Positions 25,817 through 33,262 of a stretch of 52,876 bases of DNA are shown piece after piece; position 1 is the first letter of the stretch; every line of letters starts with the position of its first letter. The stretch lies in contig JALOAT010000024.1 of the NCBI GenBank assembly GCA_023228645.1, positions 1-52,876 of the forward strand. The letters are read 5' to 3'. Under the pieces are notes generated by a model that saw only the letters and a list, made by a program, of their open reading frames with translations, was not told where the DNA came from and ran no database searches. The position numbers were made by a program, and so were the translations under genes. This stretch comes from Gammaproteobacteria bacterium (lineage in GTDB: Bacteria; Pseudomonadota; Gammaproteobacteria; Thiohalomonadales; Thiohalomonadaceae).

Positions 25817-26719
25817 ATGAGAATGCAGACGTTGCTCCATGGCGGTATGGCCGTAGGTCTGACGCTCGCCTTGACGGCGTGCAACGAGACCGACAGCGCG
25901 CAAGGCGTGTTGCTGCGTGTCAACGACCAACCGATCACCGTTTTCGACTTCAACGTACGCCAGGTCAGCGGCGGCGTCCCCAAGGACTTTTCGGAGACCA
26001 GCCAGCAGAAGGTGCTCGACGCGATTGTCGAGGCCGAACTCATGTACCAGAAAGGTCTGGCCCTTGGCCTGGACGAGGACCCGGGATTCCAACGCGCGGT
26101 CGCCATGGCCGAGGCGAAACTCGCCATGATGAAGCGCCAGGAGATGCAGGAGCGTGTCTATCAGCGCGAGGTGGCCTCCAAGGTCCAGATCACCGATGAA
26201 CAGGCAAAGGAGTATTACGAGACCCACAAGACGGACATCACCCACGAATACCACCTCGGATCGCTGCAATTTCCCGAACAAGGGAAGGCGCGCGAGGTGG
26301 TGAAACGCCTCCGCAAGGGCGAGTCTTTCGAAACCGTCGCCAACGACATCGCCGCCAAGATCCCCGGATTCGACGGCGACGACCCGGACAGCCTGCGCAA
26401 GCTGTGGGACATGAGTTACGTGCGCTGGCGGCAGATTCCGCCCGCGATCATGGAAGTCATCGCCGGCATGAAGGCAGGCGACGTAAGCGAGCCCATTCAG
26501 CACGACGGTTCGGGCTACATCGTCCTGAAGCTGTTCGACAAGCGTGAGATCGCCGAGGCGGACTTCCCCAGTCTGCGCGCGGAACTCAAGGAGGCCCTGC
26601 GCACCAGCGCGCTCAAGGAACGGGAGCGTCGCTTCTATGACGCGTTGCGCAGGAGCGCACGCATCCAGCACATCGCCAAGCCGAAACCGTCGACCATGAC
26701 GGCTGCCGCACACCCCTGA
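25817..26719 (+). CDS. PpiC/SurA-type peptidyl-prolyl isomerase lipoprotein
   Basis: A 300-residue lipoprotein (lipobox LTAC, Cys22) with a SurA-like helical N-terminal region (about 30-130, ITVFDFNVRQVSGG and VDAIVEAELMYQKGLALG type) and a parvulin domain (about 140-245; HEYHLGSLQF, KGESFETVAND, GMKAGDVSEPIQ, GSGYIVLKL). Parvulin lipoproteins of this sort fold exported proteins in the periplasm. Its place directly after the decaheme gene suggests it assists folding or export of the multiheme lipoproteins (inference). It is followed by a hairpin terminator and a convergent regulator gene. Confidence 0.87.
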   Translation: MRMQTLLHGGMAVGLTLALTACNETDSAQGVLLRVNDQPITVFDFNVRQVSGGVPKDFSETSQQKVLDAIVEAELMYQKGLALGLDEDPGFQRAVAMAEAKLAMMKRQEMQERVYQREVASKVQITDEQAKEYYETHKTDITHEYHLGSLQFPEQGKAREVVKRLRKGESFETVANDIAAKIPGFDGDDPDSLRKLWDMSYVRWRQIPPAIMEVIAGMKAGDVSEPIQHDGSGYIVLKLFDKREIAEADFPSLRAELKEALRTSALKERERRFYDALRRSARIQHIAKPKPSTMTAAAHP

Positions 26720-26724
26720 AACAC

Positions 26725-26753
26725 ACCGGGCCGCTGTCGCGGCCCGGTCCTTT
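26725..26753 (+). terminator. Hairpin terminator between convergent genes
   Basis: A perfect 10-bp stem ACCGGGCCGC/GCGGCCCGGT with a 4-nt loop is followed by CCTTT. It lies between the convergent ppiC-like and sigma-54 activator genes. Confidence 0.7.
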
Positions 26754-26779
26754 CATGCCCTGGCGGTCACGCGCACAGG

Positions 26780-28171
26780 TCACACGGTGATACTCCTGTC
26801 ACTCAGATCTGCGGCATCATCGTCGATGCCGTACTCCCGCAATTTGGAGCGGAGCGTGTTGCGGGATATGCCGAGTTCCGCCGAAATGCGGCTGCGATTA
26901 CCTTCGTACACGTTGAGCAGTGTCTTGAGCGCCATGGCTTCCAGGTTGCCGAGCAGGCTGCGCACCTGGCCACGGCTCACGGCCGAACGCACGAAGCCGT
27001 CGAGATTGCCCGCGTTTTCCGCGGGTTCCACCCCGTCTGAACAGAAATTGAATGCGGTGATGGTACCCGCGCGCTGGCGAATGGCGGCCTGGAACACCAC
27101 ATTCTTGAGCTGACGGACATTACCCGACCAGTGATAGCGGCACGCGGCATCCATGGCGGCCTTGCTCACGCCCGTGATCTGCAGGTCCAGCACGACGTTG
27201 GCCTTGCCCACAAAGGCGCGGACCAATGCCGGAATGTCATCTACCCGCTCCCGGAGCGGCGGTACCACCAGGGTGATCTGTGCCAGCCGGTAATAGAGGT
27301 CCTCGCGAAAACGGCCGGCCTGCACATCGGCCACCAGGTTCCTGTTGGTGGCAGCGACGATGCGCACATCGGACATGCGTTGCACTGATTCGCCGAGGCG
27401 GTAGAAGGTCCTGTCTTCGAGAAAACGCAACAGCTTGGCCTGACATCCCTGGGGCAGATCGCCCACTTCGTCCAGCAGCAGGGTGCCGCCGTTGGCGACC
27501 TCCACCTTTCCCGGCACGTCACGCACCGAGCCGGTGAATGCGCCGCGCGCATGACCAAACAGTTCCGCCTCGATGAGGTTTTCCGACAGGGCGGCACAGT
27601 TTATTGCCACGAAAGGGCCCTCCGAGCGTGCCGAGTGCTTGTGGATGCAAAACGAGGCCACTTCCTTGCCTACACCGGTCTCACCACCGATGAGCACGTT
27701 GAGATGGTTGGCCGCCGCGACGCCCAGTTGCTTGAACACCTCCAGCATGCTCGGTGATTCACCGAGCACTGCGGGCATCTCGTCGCAGGGCGTGCCGCCC
27801 CCCTCATGGGCCTGACAGATCGCTGCGGCGCGTCCGATAGCCTCGAACAGGCGGTCCCTGTCGATGGGATTGAACAGCACTTCGATGGCGCCGAGGCGCG
27901 TCGCCGTGATGACCTGTTCCGGGACCATGCGTGGCAGTACGACCACAGCGGGGATCGCGCTGCCGGTGAGACGGATATCTTCCAGCAACGGCAGGCATTC
28001 ATGCTCCTGGCCATGTTCCCACACCAAGGCAATATCGCCGCCCTCCTCCCATTCACGCTTGTCACTCTTGTCCGTGACGACACATTGAAAGCCCCGCTCA
28101 CCCAGCATACGGGTCATCCAGATGGCTTGTTCCTTGGGACATCCGATAAGCACTACGCGAACGATGGACAC
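26780..28171 (-). CDS. Sigma-54-dependent transcriptional activator with degenerate receiver
   Basis: A 463-residue NtrC-family activator with a receiver-like domain (1-115), an AAA+ core (about 135-375) and a Fis-type helix-turn-helix (about 422-446, RSRISAELGISRNTLRSKLREYG). The core is intact: Walker A GETGVGKE (163-170), sigma-54 loop GAFTGS (210-215, last residue Ser instead of Ala), Walker B LLLDE and arginine-finger segment FREDLYYRL. The receiver lacks the usual phosphorylatable Asp; the equivalent strand reads DIALVWEHG. Control by phosphorylation is therefore doubtful. It is the likely activator of the sigma-54 promoters in this locus. The start is GTG with GGGGGA upstream. Confidence 0.9.
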   Translation of the reverse strand: MSIVRVVLIGCPKEQAIWMTRMLGERGFQCVVTDKSDKREWEEGGDIALVWEHGQEHECLPLLEDIRLTGSAIPAVVVLPRMVPEQVITATRLGAIEVLFNPIDRDRLFEAIGRAAAICQAHEGGGTPCDEMPAVLGESPSMLEVFKQLGVAAANHLNVLIGGETGVGKEVASFCIHKHSARSEGPFVAINCAALSENLIEAELFGHARGAFTGSVRDVPGKVEVANGGTLLLDEVGDLPQGCQAKLLRFLEDRTFYRLGESVQRMSDVRIVAATNRNLVADVQAGRFREDLYYRLAQITLVVPPLRERVDDIPALVRAFVGKANVVLDLQITGVSKAAMDAACRYHWSGNVRQLKNVVFQAAIRQRAGTITAFNFCSDGVEPAENAGNLDGFVRSAVSRGQVRSLLGNLEAMALKTLLNVYEGNRSRISAELGISRNTLRSKLREYGIDDDAADLSDRSITV

Positions 28172-28221
28172 GCTTTTCCCCCTTGCTCAAACAAGGCATG
28201 CACGCATGCTTCCGGCGGCGT

Positions 28222-28259
28222 TTTTCTGATCTCAGAAAATCAATCCGGGAGTCAGTATA
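28222..28259 (-). promoter_or_regulatory. Promoter -10 and operator-like palindrome of the activator gene
   Basis: On the minus strand a -10 box TATACT (28254-28259) is followed at about the transcription start by a perfect palindrome TTTTCTGA-TC-TCAGAAAA (28222-28239), a candidate autoregulatory operator. A GCATGC-AC-GCATGC repeat is at 28196-28209. I see no good -35 box and no sigma-54 motif here. Confidence 0.45.
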
Positions 28260-28314
28260 AATTCAGTGTGAATTAAGGTTAGTGGGACTGGCGCCACCTT
28301 CAAGGAGGAAAACC

Positions 28315-28350
28315 ATAAAAAAGGAGCGGCGCCCAAAGGCGCCGCCCTTT
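28315..28350 (-). terminator. Terminator-like hairpin
   Basis: Stem GCGGCGCC/GGCGCCGC with a CAAA loop. On the minus strand it is followed by a run of six T, on the plus strand by CCTTT, so it may stop transcription from both sides. Confidence 0.55.
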
Positions 28351-28394
28351 GTTGACAAATGTCACCAATTAGGCCCCTCCGCAGAATTTGTGGG

Positions 28395-29045
28395 TGGCCC
28401 TGAGCGCCCCGTTCCTTCCGGGAGAAACTGGTCACTTTTCCACATGCCCCCTCACAGAGCGCCCCTTTCCCTCCGGGCTGTCTCTTGTCACTTTTTTGCC
28501 GTGGGCACCAGCCTTCTTACCCCCTCTCCCTCCGGGCTGTCTCTTAGTCACATCATTTTCAGGAGAGACAGAAGCTTGCGTCCCTTCTCCCTCCGGGAGA
28601 CGACTGCATGGATGCAGGAGGTACGACCCCATGGATGGGGGAGGTAGACCGCGCCGGGAGCAGGCGGTCGAGGGCAATGCATGGAGCAATTGCCGGAGGA
28701 CAGGATGAGGGGATCAATAACCAATAGCCGCACCTGAATTGATCCCCTCTCCCCAGCCCTCTCCCGGAGGGAGAGGGGGCAAGAGAAGCTGGCTACAACG
28801 GCGAAATGTGACCAAGAGACAGCCCTCCGGGAGAGGGCTGGGGAGAGGGGGTTCAATCAGTACACTGCCTGCATCATCACTGGCACCTGGACTTCTAACT
28901 CCTAGCCATCTGCGACAGAAGCCGATGTCCAGCATCGGTGCCTACCCGGCGCAGCCTGTGAGTGCGAATATCGCACAGTTTCGAGCCCCTCTCCCTGGCC
29001 CTCTCCCGGAGGGAGAGGGGACGCTTCGTTCCCCATCTATCCATC
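28395..29045. repeat. Gene-free repeat-rich stretch
   Basis: About 1 kb (28172-29178) holds no credible gene but several dispersed repeats. Two direct copies of a CCCTCCGGGCTGTCTCTT unit followed by GTCAC lie at 28462 and 28520, with an inverted copy at 28803-28837. Three CCCTCTCCC...GGGAGAGGG palindromes lie at 28744-28779, 28826-28850 and 28984-29019. Two CATGGATG-containing units lie near 28607 and 28630. It resembles a landing site for small non-coding mobile elements next to the second decaheme gene. Confidence 0.65.
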
Positions 29046-29178
29046 GTCAGACCTTTCGATAATTTCTCGCCCTCAGAAAGAAGATGCCCTTGTTGAGTTC
29101 GGAAACCACAGCGCAATCATGCCGCTATGAACGTATGCCCCCAACGTGTACCCATAAATTCTGCGGAAGAGCCACCAA

Positions 29179-32055
29179 TTATTTGACCGGATGCACGCTC
29201 CGGATGTCGCGAACGCCGCCGGGCCCGTGACAAAACCTGCACATCTCGCCATCAGGATCTGGATTTGAAAAACTCGCATGCTCTGAGGCGCCCATGTTTT
29301 GTGTGTGCGTCCTCACCGCCGCGCTGTCGTGGCACGAGGTGCACGTCGACATGATCGGGCTGAACTTGGTGTGGTTCGCAAGCAGGTTCATGTCCGCCGC
29401 CAGACCGGGGTAGGCACCGGCGGCGGACGGCACGTCACCCTCAGGATGGAGACCCGTACGCACGCTCGAGCCCATGAGCGTATCCGGCAGCGCCGACAGC
29501 TCGAACGTGTATGGCGCATCCGCCGCCGGCCCCGTCTTCACGTGACAGGCGGCGCAGTTGCCGACGCTCCGTCCTGTGGGGAAGTGGCTGTTGCGCGCGA
29601 TGAGCGTGTCCGTGGTCAGCGCCTTCTCCTCGGCGCGCGTGTTCACGCCGAACACGGTGCTGCGCAACTGATAACCGGTCTCACGCTTGGCCGAGGCGTG
29701 GATGGCATGGACCATGCGCTTGAAGTCCTTCGACTCCTCCTTCTTGCCGTCATACTCGCCCAGCCTACCCTGGCGCGCCGCGTTGGACACGTCGGTGTTG
29801 TTGGGGTTGTGGCACATCACGCAAAGCTGCGGATTGTTCCTGCCGCTGGGACCGTGCTTGGCAAAACGCAGGTGACAGGAGCGGCAGGTCTCCATGGCGT
29901 CCACCACCACGCGGCGCGGCTCCACCGGCGCACCGCCGATGGAAAAGGCCTTGGTCACGTGCAGCGGCCGCACCGCGGGCAGGTCCGGATTGGCGGGCGG
30001 ATAGGGCTGCGTCTGGCCCTTGCGGTGATGGGTCTCGGCGCCCCAGGTGCCGAAGAGCTGGACCACGCCGCGCTTAAGGGGGTTCGGATCGCTGCCGGGT
30101 GTCACGGCGAAACCGTTCTGCGTCGCCACCGTGCCCGTGCCGCTGGCCGGCAGTTTCGCACTGGGCAGCTTGACCACGGTGGTGTAATAGCCGTCCCTGT
30201 CGGGCCCCTCCGCCGCCGACCAGTTCGGCGTGACATCGAAGGTGCGGCCCGGCCAGAGGTCGTGGCTGGACTGGCTGTAGTCGGCCTCACCCTGCGCCTT
30301 CCAGCCGATGACGAACTGGAAGGCGAAGTTGGCATCCTCGCCATGGACCAGGGCCTTGTTCTGCGCCTTGTCCCACACGCGCATGCGAATGCTCAGCGGC
30401 GTATGGCCGTTGCCGTCGTCGCCGCCCAGGCTCGCCTCGGCGATCTGGGTTTCGAGCAGATCGGAACGGATGGCGGCGCGCGTGAAGCCGAGGTGGATGC
30501 GGTGGATCGCCCGGCTACCCTTGTCGCCCAGCGACATGGTCACGCTCGCCAACGGGATGCCGATGTCGCCATGGCAGCTGCCGCTGGCGCAACCCGCCCA
30601 GCGTCCGGTGGTGGTGGTGCCGCCCGGATGGGCCTTGGTGCGCCAATCGCCCGCAGGCAGGCCGTCGGTGTACGTGGCCGTGGCGCCGTAACGCTGGCCG
30701 AGCATGCCTGGCAGTTTCTCCGCGGCCGCGCCCTTCCACCACACCACGTCGTCATGGCAGGAGCTGCACGCCTCCACGCTGCGCTGGCGCCACAGATCGC
30801 CGTCCCGGGTGACCTTGGCCAGCTTGAGCCTGTCCACCACCGCGGCGTCGTTCTGCGCCAGTTTCAGCACGGCGGCCTTGGAGTCGGCGCCCATGTGACA
30901 CTTCAGGCAGTTGTCGATGCCGAAGCTGCCGGCGCCCCCCTCGTGCACGGCCTGCGGGAACTTCACGCCGCTCCAGTCGAAGCCGTCGCTGTTGCGCAGG
31001 AAATAGGGGATGTTCGCCGTCGCCACGCTGGGCAGCGTGGCGCCGCGGTGGATCTTGTGCACCATCTGCTTGAAGTCGTTGCTGCGCCCCGAATTGGCGT
31101 CCAGCGTGCCCGGGTTGTGGCAGGTGACGCACAGATGGGTCTCGACGCGGCTGCCACCGTGCATGGCGAGCCGCTCGTGGCAGTTGTTGCAGCTCTCCAC
31201 GGTGACAATGTCGCGGGTCACACGGAGCGGACTGCCGTCCGGGACGAAGTCGTACCAGGCGTTGGCGGCGACGGTGCGATTGAATGCATCCACCTCGAAG
31301 CCGCCGATGAACGCGGCCACGCGGTGGGTGAGGCCCGGGTCGTAGTCGACGACGTATTCGTCATCTGCATCCGCGGGACCGTTTGCCACCACGCGCGAGC
31401 CCGCGGGCAACGCCGTGCCGTCCACGTGCCAGCACAGGTCGCCCAGGTTGTTGACCGCGCCGTTGCGCATGCAGGTGATCTGTTTCGCGAGGCCGGGGAT
31501 GGTGACCCGTGCGTTGTTCACGTCGAGCGCAAAGGTGTAGCGATAGATACCGCCGCCCAGGTGTTCCAGGCGGGCGTTGGCCTCCGCAGCGGCGCCCAGC
31601 CCGACCGTTTCGGTATTGGCCCCTTGCACCGTGAGCGCCGCGGCGCCCAGTACCTGATCGCCCACGGCGCCGGGGCTGCGCGCGCGCAGCAGATAGTTCT
31701 GCCAGTCGTGACCGGATTCGTAACGGGTACGCGGTGCCAGCTTGGCAAAGGTGAACGACACGTTGCCCCAGTTGGCAAGCATGGTATGGGGCGTGCCGTC
31801 GGGCCGCTTCACCGCGAAAGTTACCACGGGATGGCCGGCGGCATTCACCTCCGCCGCCGTGATGCGCAACAGGGCGCCCGGATTGTCCGGGCCCGAGCGG
31901 CTCGATGGTCCCTGCACGCGTTCCACAACGGGACTGCGCCGTTCCGCATCGTCGTTGGGCATGCACCCGCACGCGCCCAGCGCGGCCAGGAGCATGGCGA
32001 CCGACCGGAATGAACGGGCCCGGAACGTCCCCGTGCAGTGCATTCGAACCGACAT
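29179..32055 (-). CDS. Decaheme c-type cytochrome lipoprotein with one CX4CH site (OmcA/MtrC type)
   Basis: A 958-residue lipoprotein (lipobox LGAC near residue 29) with nine CXXCH motifs starting at residues 289, 309, 383, 430, 724, 745, 834, 905 and 939, and one CX4CH motif (CASGSCH, 489-495) at the position of heme five. The 5 + 5 grouping with non-heme domains before each group matches OmcA/MtrC. I use ATG at 32055, which has GGAGGAGG about 11 nt upstream and lies 40 bp downstream of the start predicted from a sigma-54-like promoter at 32107. Longer starts at 32076 and 32160 exist. It is probably a second surface terminal of the electron conduit. Confidence 0.88.
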   Translation of the reverse strand: MSVRMHCTGTFRARSFRSVAMLLAALGACGCMPNDDAERRSPVVERVQGPSSRSGPDNPGALLRITAAEVNAAGHPVVTFAVKRPDGTPHTMLANWGNVSFTFAKLAPRTRYESGHDWQNYLLRARSPGAVGDQVLGAAALTVQGANTETVGLGAAAEANARLEHLGGGIYRYTFALDVNNARVTIPGLAKQITCMRNGAVNNLGDLCWHVDGTALPAGSRVVANGPADADDEYVVDYDPGLTHRVAAFIGGFEVDAFNRTVAANAWYDFVPDGSPLRVTRDIVTVESCNNCHERLAMHGGSRVETHLCVTCHNPGTLDANSGRSNDFKQMVHKIHRGATLPSVATANIPYFLRNSDGFDWSGVKFPQAVHEGGAGSFGIDNCLKCHMGADSKAAVLKLAQNDAAVVDRLKLAKVTRDGDLWRQRSVEACSSCHDDVVWWKGAAAEKLPGMLGQRYGATATYTDGLPAGDWRTKAHPGGTTTTGRWAGCASGSCHGDIGIPLASVTMSLGDKGSRAIHRIHLGFTRAAIRSDLLETQIAEASLGGDDGNGHTPLSIRMRVWDKAQNKALVHGEDANFAFQFVIGWKAQGEADYSQSSHDLWPGRTFDVTPNWSAAEGPDRDGYYTTVVKLPSAKLPASGTGTVATQNGFAVTPGSDPNPLKRGVVQLFGTWGAETHHRKGQTQPYPPANPDLPAVRPLHVTKAFSIGGAPVEPRRVVVDAMETCRSCHLRFAKHGPSGRNNPQLCVMCHNPNNTDVSNAARQGRLGEYDGKKEESKDFKRMVHAIHASAKRETGYQLRSTVFGVNTRAEEKALTTDTLIARNSHFPTGRSVGNCAACHVKTGPAADAPYTFELSALPDTLMGSSVRTGLHPEGDVPSAAGAYPGLAADMNLLANHTKFSPIMSTCTSCHDSAAVRTHTQNMGASEHASFSNPDPDGEMCRFCHGPGGVRDIRSVHPVK

Positions 32056-32106
32056 AAGCGCGATCGCCTCCTCCATCGTCCGGCCCTGAAGGGCGGAAGA
32101 CGTTTT

Positions 32107-32121
32107 GCAAGAAGGATGCCG
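32107..32121 (-). promoter_or_regulatory. Candidate sigma-54 promoter of the second decaheme gene
   Basis: The minus strand reads CGGCATCCTTCTTGCA, with GG-N10-GC spacing, GGCA at -24 and a perfect TTGCA at -12. The start codon is about 52 bp downstream. Confidence 0.65.
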
Positions 32122-32260
32122 CTCGTCGAAGCCCTTGCAGGACAAAGGAGACAGGCACAATGCACGCCCGCGCTGGGCGCCGATTAACCGCGGATGGGAG
32201 AAAAATGACCAGCGCGTGCCTGCGCGCCCGCGCCGGCTGGAATGCGCACCGCTGGTCGGA

Positions 32261-33262
32261 CTACACCCCGCCCTCGCCGAAGCCGATCACCGTATCGCGC
32301 AGGCGCGCACGCAACAAACGATCCACTTCGACGAGCAGGCGCTGGCGCGCCAACGCGGCATCGCGGGCCGAAGCCTTGACCGGAAAACGCGCGCTGCCGG
32401 CCACGGTGCCGGAAGCATCGAGCATGCGAAGTTCCAGGGTCCCGGTCGCCCACTGCCAACCGTCCGCCGCCGAAGTCTCCAGCGCGAGATTGGTCACGAG
32501 CCGATAATCCGCCCGGTCCACCGACGCGTTGACGAAGCCCGCATGGCGCACGGCGCCCTGCACTACGGTAACGAGGTTGCCGAAGGGATCGGCCTCCGTC
32601 TGCGCCGCGATGCGCAGCCGTCCGGCCAGTTCAGCGAAGTCTGCCTGCAAGCGCGCACGCCCGTGCTGCGCCGGCACGCCGATGCCGGTGACGTCCAGCA
32701 CGCGCAGGTCCTGTTGCAGAGTATCGCGCTGCGTCTGCGCGCCCACCGCCCGGGCCGCCGCGCCGATGCGCACCAGCAGCGGCTCTTCGCTGCGCGCGCG
32801 GGCGATGGCGCGCGCGATGGCCCGGTCCAGGGCGGCGATCGCGTTGCGCAGGCGCTGGCCTTCGCTCACGCGGTCGAGCACCGCGAGGGCATGGTAGTCG
32901 CCCGCCTCGTCGCGCCAGACCTCGGCGATGCGCACACCCTCCAGCACGCGCTGGGTCTGTGTGTGCACCCGCCTTTCCGCCGTGCTCTCGGAGCGCTGAC
33001 GCGCCACGCCGTCCTCGCTGCTCAACTCGGCGCGCGCCACATCCTCGGAGCGCTCGCTGACCTCGGTGGTGAACACCTTGGCCAACTCCGCGCGCGCGCG
33101 ATCGCGCGCCTGCGCCGCGCTGGGCGCCTGTCCCTGGCCAAGCAGGTAACGTGCCTCGGGGTACTGGGCACTGCGGCCATCCAGCCAATCCGGTACGGAC
33201 TCGCGTGTACCCGTGGCGCAGCCCGCAAGCAGCAGGGCGATGATCATGACGGCCTTGTTCAT
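32261..33262 (-). CDS. LPP20-family lipoprotein
   Basis: A 333-residue lipoprotein (LLLAGC lipobox, Cys15). The N-terminal part RYLLGQGQAPSAAQARDRARAELAKVFTTEV is the LPP20-type domain (about 38-150), rich in Ala/Arg helices. The C-terminal half (about 190-320) resembles a second domain of unknown role with a beta-rich pattern. It is the last gene of a four-lipoprotein operon and overlaps the preceding gene by 4 bp. Function is unknown; LPP20 proteins are outer-membrane lipoproteins, some linked to flagella or the cell envelope. Confidence 0.8.
   Translation of the reverse strand: MNKAVMIIALLLAGCATGTRESVPDWLDGRSAQYPEARYLLGQGQAPSAAQARDRARAELAKVFTTEVSERSEDVARAELSSEDGVARQRSESTAERRVHTQTQRVLEGVRIAEVWRDEAGDYHALAVLDRVSEGQRLRNAIAALDRAIARAIARARSEEPLLVRIGAAARAVGAQTQRDTLQQDLRVLDVTGIGVPAQHGRARLQADFAELAGRLRIAAQTEADPFGNLVTVVQGAVRHAGFVNASVDRADYRLVTNLALETSAADGWQWATGTLELRMLDASGTVAGSARFPVKASARDAALARQRLLVEVDRLLRARLRDTVIGFGEGGV

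Noticed and set aside
28172..28300. Sigma-54 promoter before the activator gene 26780-28171
   Set aside because: I looked for GG-N10-GC with TTGC on the minus strand and found none; a TATACT -10 box fits better.
28395..29045. CRISPR-like repeats
   Set aside because: Copies are in both orientations, irregularly spaced and diverged; no cas genes are present.
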